NCBI GenBank assembly: GCA_900318915.1
Contig: ONMI01000031.1
Coordinates: 1 to 34,675, forward strand
DNA: 34,675 nucleotides
Reading direction: 5' to 3'
From: an uncultured Prevotellaceae bacterium
Lineage (GTDB): Bacteria > Bacteroidota > Bacteroidia > Bacteroidales > Bacteroidaceae
Shown here: positions 32,616 to 34,675 of the stretch, piece after piece
How the letters are laid out: every line of letters starts with the position of its first letter
How positions within the stretch are numbered: the first letter of the stretch is position 1
The notes under the pieces: generated by a model
Told to the model about the DNA's origin: nothing
Database searches by the model: none
Seen by the model: only the letters and a program-made list of their open reading frames with translations
Program-made: the position numbers and the translations under genes

Positions 32616-32809
32616 CTAATGGATGTCGTTGAAATCTTTCTTCTGGATCACAGCAGCCTTAGTTGGTTCAAGGAGCACATCAATACGACAAAGCACAATG
32701 AACGGCAGAAAGAACTTTTTGTATTCGCCTTTCTCGAAAACATAACCACCACATTGTGAGCAATTTTCCAAATAAAAGAAAAGAGAGCGTTAAATTGTTT
32801 GTTGTCCAT
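32616..32809 (-). pseudogene. hsdM (type I restriction-modification methylase) N-terminal remnant
   Basis: Starting at the ATG at 32809 the minus strand reads MDNKQFNALFSFIWKIAHN, the typical start of a type I DNA methylase subunit. A one-base shift near 32741-32757 then moves the match into another frame: GYVFEKGEYKKFFLPF, IVLCRIDVLLEPTKAAV, ending at a stop at 32616. HsdM normally runs ~500 residues; here only ~60 codons remain, followed at once by the promoter of the cysteine-repeat operon. So it is a dead, truncated gene. It lies 20 bp after the XRE regulator gene, an arrangement common for type I systems. Confidence 0.72.
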
Positions 32810-32829
32810 CGATAATCAAGAGAAAAATA

Positions 32830-33057
32830 TTAAGCCTTCATGTCAATTAGCACTTCGTCAGGACGAATTAATTCATTGATATCAACATTCAATAGTTTTG
32901 ATATCTTGATGAGCATTTCAAGATTGGGTTGGGCATTGTTCTGTACCCATTTTGAGACTGTTGTCTGACCAACCCCAAGCTGTTCTGAAAGCCACTTGTT
33001 GGTTAAGTTCTTTTCGGCAATAATCACCCTCAGCCTATTCAAATTTTTTGGTTCCAT
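32830..33057 (-). CDS. XRE-family helix-turn-helix regulator
   Basis: A 75-residue Cro/CI-type repressor: RLRVIIAEKNLTNKWLSEQL, then the recognition helix VGQTTVSKWVQNNAQPNLEM, then LIKISKLLNVDINELI. It is essentially a single HTH_3 domain plus a short acidic tail (RPDEVLIDMKA). Its promoter (TATATTTG at 33081-33074) is overlapped at the -33 position by a perfect palindrome, suggesting autorepression. It probably once controlled the hsdM gene directly downstream, and read-through from it could now influence the cysteine-repeat peptide operon. Confidence 0.85.
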   Translation of the reverse strand: MEPKNLNRLRVIIAEKNLTNKWLSEQLGVGQTTVSKWVQNNAQPNLEMLIKISKLLNVDINELIRPDEVLIDMKA

Positions 33058-33073
33058 ACTTCATATTTTGGTG

Positions 33074-33081
33074 CAAATATA
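33074..33081 (-). promoter_or_regulatory. -7 element (TATATTTG) for the XRE regulator
   Basis: A perfect TAnnTTTG on the minus strand, 16 bp before the regulator ATG at 33057. Confidence 0.6.
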
Positions 33082-33099
33082 ATAATAAAAATCGAAATA

Positions 33100-33119
33100 A
33101 TTTTCTAATATTAGAAAAT
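33100..33119. promoter_or_regulatory. Perfect 20-bp palindrome, candidate XRE operator
   Basis: ATTTTCTAATATTAGAAAAT is exactly self-complementary and begins 18 bp upstream of the -7 element, where the -33 box should be. A homodimeric XRE repressor bound here would block its own promoter. Confidence 0.6.
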
Positions 33120-33331
33120 AACTTCCAAAAAGGACATGCGTTAACAGTTATTGTTAAACTATCTTAACCAAATCTTAAACTTTGTTGACCCCCGACCGCT
33201 TCATGATTGTTAAAAAATCCAACAAAGCGACACCAGAGAATCCATTATCGGGTAATAAAAATTTGTGGGAATTATATACCTGTTGACCCCGAATAAACTA
33301 TTTGTATAAATATACAATAGCAAAAATGCTT

Positions 33332-33370
33332 CAAAAAGTGGTGTATCCAAATAAGATGTGTCACTTTTTG
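33332..33370. repeat. Inverted repeat CAAAAAGTG / CACTTTTTG
   Basis: Nine-base arms at 33332-33340 and 33362-33370 separated by 21 bases. It could be a weak terminator for the degenerate minus-strand genes at 33362-33720 or a mobile-element end. The rest of 33120-33330 is AT-rich with no gene; TTGACCCC occurs twice (near 33183 and 33282). Confidence 0.35.
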
Positions 33371-33720
33371 GACATTAATGCTTTCGTGATAGATGTTCTC
33401 TCAATATTCTACGGAATGACCTTTCAACCGCTTCGTACAATCTTCGACTTCTTCTCTCAGCTAATACACTTCGTACTGATTCATCAATCATATTCATCTA
33501 TTTTATCCCATACGCTATTCGATATAATCACTACCATATTCTTTTAAAATCATTTCATCTACTTTATTATACAATTTCTGACGAAATCCAATGTCATAGT
33601 CCCATTAGGGCATAAATATTGTTGAACCTCACTTGCTGACCATTTTTTCATCTCGTCAATCCTTTGTTGCTCAGTAAGTGACTGAAGATAACTCTCATTT
33701 AAATTGTGTTTCATTTTCAT
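33362..33720 (-). pseudogene. Frameshifted small operon, toxin-antitoxin-like
   Basis: From the ATG at 33720 a 53-codon frame reads MKMKHNLNESYLQSLTEQQR and ends at 33559. The natural continuation lies one frame over (FRQKLYNKVDEMILKEYG, to a TAG near 33510), implying a frameshift near MTLD. Overlapping that end, an ATG at 33537 starts MVVIISNSVWDKIDEY, which stops after 17 codons; LREEVEDCTKRLKGHS and ENIYHESINVQKV continue in another frame with two stops. An antitoxin ending inside the start of a RelE/ParE-like toxin would look like this, but the homology is only suggestive. A full promoter precedes it. Confidence 0.4.
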
Positions 33721-33736
33721 CTATCTATTAATGTCT

Positions 33737-33766
33737 CAAATATAAATATCCTCATTTATTTGCAAA
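33737..33766 (-). promoter_or_regulatory. Bacteroidota-type promoter for the degenerate small operon
   Basis: On the minus strand TTTG (33766-33763), 18 bp, TATATTTG (33744-33737): both consensus elements, 16 bp before the ATG at 33720. Confidence 0.6.
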
Positions 33767-33799
33767 TATAATCCCTTTTATTCCAACAGCCAAAATAAA

Positions 33800-33955
33800 A
33801 TGTTTCTTTTTCAACCTAATACCCTATCTCCACTTCGTTTGATTGGAGTTTGCCACTTCAAGGCAAGCCTGCTGTCGAAAATTTCAGAACGAGCTAAACG
33901 GAAAAGACAACGACTCGCAGCCAAAGAGGGCGATGTCGTTGCCCTTTTTGATTGA
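33800..33955 (+). other. 51-codon open frame with internal hairpin, coding status uncertain
   Basis: An ATG at 33800 opens a frame reading MFLFQPNTLSPLRLIGVCHF, then KISERAKRKRQRLAAKEG, ending DVVALFD and TGA at 33955. The very basic centre and the inverted repeat CAACGAC/GTCGTTG (about 33908-33941) followed by GCCCTTTTT could equally mean a non-coding element or a terminator-like structure next to the end of the phosphate transporter gene. I cannot decide. Confidence 0.25.
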
Positions 33956-33965
33956 TATTATACGG

Positions 33966-34675
33966 TCATTCTCCCATCTTGCCCTCCCCCCTCATCAGAT
34001 GACGAAGAGCGCTAAGGAGTTCTTGGGACTCTTGGACAACACTCAGGAAAACGGTCATGGCTTCGATGTTGAGTTGTCTGGTCTGGATGTCATGAATGAT
34101 GCGTTTGCGATAATCGGAAAGTGATGATTGAAGTACGGCTGCATCATTACGTATTTGGGATGCCCCCTCACTCTCGAGAGGCCGAAGGTACAAGCGCATA
34201 ATCTCATTTCGTAAGACGAGGAACTCGTTGGCATACTCGCAGGGGACGGGGCTGAAATTGTTGCCGACATGCTCCCTGCATGGTTCACCCATGCGCTTCA
34301 AGCAATAGTACATCTGAGAGAGGGAATTGACGATAAGGAAATACGTTGTTGGTCCACATTTATAGTGACATGTTTCAGATGGCGGTAATCCTCGCAGAAG
34401 AAAGCCGTGGTCAGTGTCTCGTAATCATCTGTTACCATACGGACATGGTCCTTGATAGTCTGGTTCACATATTCTCGGAGCAATGTCCAGCATTCTTCCT
34501 TGTCGCCGCAATGCACGATTCTTGTGAATAATTTGTCGGCCTCACCCTCCTTCGTATGCTTTCGGTATTTCATGTTACTGCGAACGAGCAGGAAGATGGC
34601 CAATGCGATGGCAACCGCCATTGCCACAAATGACCCGAAGAATAGGGCGACAGTTACAAGGAAACACAAGATGAA
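33966..34675 (-). pseudogene. PiT-family inorganic phosphate transporter, C-terminal part with frameshift/deletion
   Basis: The frame is open at the right window edge and reads a membrane helix (VTVALFFGSFVAMAVAIALA) followed by a cytoplasmic extension (KLFTRIVHCGDKEECWTLLR, DDYETLTTAFFCEDYRHL) and stops at 34298. The rest of the family's C-terminal extension continues in another frame (YFLIVNSLSQMYYCLKRMGE, PCREHVGNNFSPVPCEYANE, ESQELLSALRHLM) to TGA at 33966. From memory of Bacteroidota PiT transporters, about 40-50 residues are missing at the junction (near 34350-34375), so this is an out-of-frame internal deletion. The membrane part may still be made and work; the C-terminal helical regulatory region would be lost. 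Confidence 0.65.

Noticed and set aside
33302-33547. 81-codon plus-strand frame
   Set aside because: It lies opposite the frameshifted small operon, has no promoter or ribosome site, and its composition is that of AT-rich chance sequence.

Overview
The window looks like a chromosome segment of a Prevotella-like member of Bacteroidales. The evidence is the Bacteroidota promoter form (TTTG, about 18-20 bp, then TAnnTTTG) in front of many genes, two regulators/components of the type IX secretion system (PorX, PorW), T9SS-type C-terminal tails on secreted proteins, Bacteroidota-specific families (DUF3244, DUF4834, a PiT transporter with a long C-terminal extension), and weak Shine-Dalgarno sites. 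The genus is an inference.

Layout. 1-5129: the end of a LuxR-type regulator, a small DUF3244 exported protein, then a tight operon of a gingipain-like C25 peptidase, a CotH-family protein and an unlisted 57-residue membrane protein. 5309-6110: a strong bidirectional terminator and a phage-style amidase/holin-like pair. 6294-9629: a PARG-like macrodomain protein, an RraA-like/ATP-grasp gene pair and tadA. 9754-17613: housekeeping genes (yraN, birA, pyrH, DUF4834, pssA, psd, dnaE, trxA). 17642-24859: a minus-strand run aroA - CxxC membrane protein - porW - porX - tsaE. 25019-27752: a WG-repeat lipoprotein, a YARHG protein and an unrecognised protein.

28279-32563 is the most unusual part: an AT-rich, six-gene minus-strand operon for a Tat-exported, cysteine-repeat peptide. 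It encodes a 266-residue precursor with 43 cysteines spaced mostly every four residues and a twin-arginine signal. It also encodes a radical SAM/SPASM maturase, a second maturase with SPASM-like cysteines but no radical-SAM CxxxCxxC, a 90-residue accessory protein, and its own TatA and TatC. The families correspond to what I recall as the 'CXXX repeat peptide' radical SAM system, defined by genome mining; I know of no described product or function. The logic inferred from the gene order is: modification in the cytoplasm, then export of the finished, folded or crosslinked product through a dedicated Tat pore.

The operon sits in a decayed neighbourhood. Directly upstream are a truncated and frameshifted hsdM start and its likely XRE-type regulator, the latter with a perfect 20-bp palindrome over its promoter. 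Next come a frameshifted small operon resembling a toxin-antitoxin pair, and the end of a PiT phosphate transporter that carries an out-of-frame internal deletion. This points to an accessory island inserted among dead genes. No tRNA, rRNA, CRISPR array or intact insertion sequence was seen.
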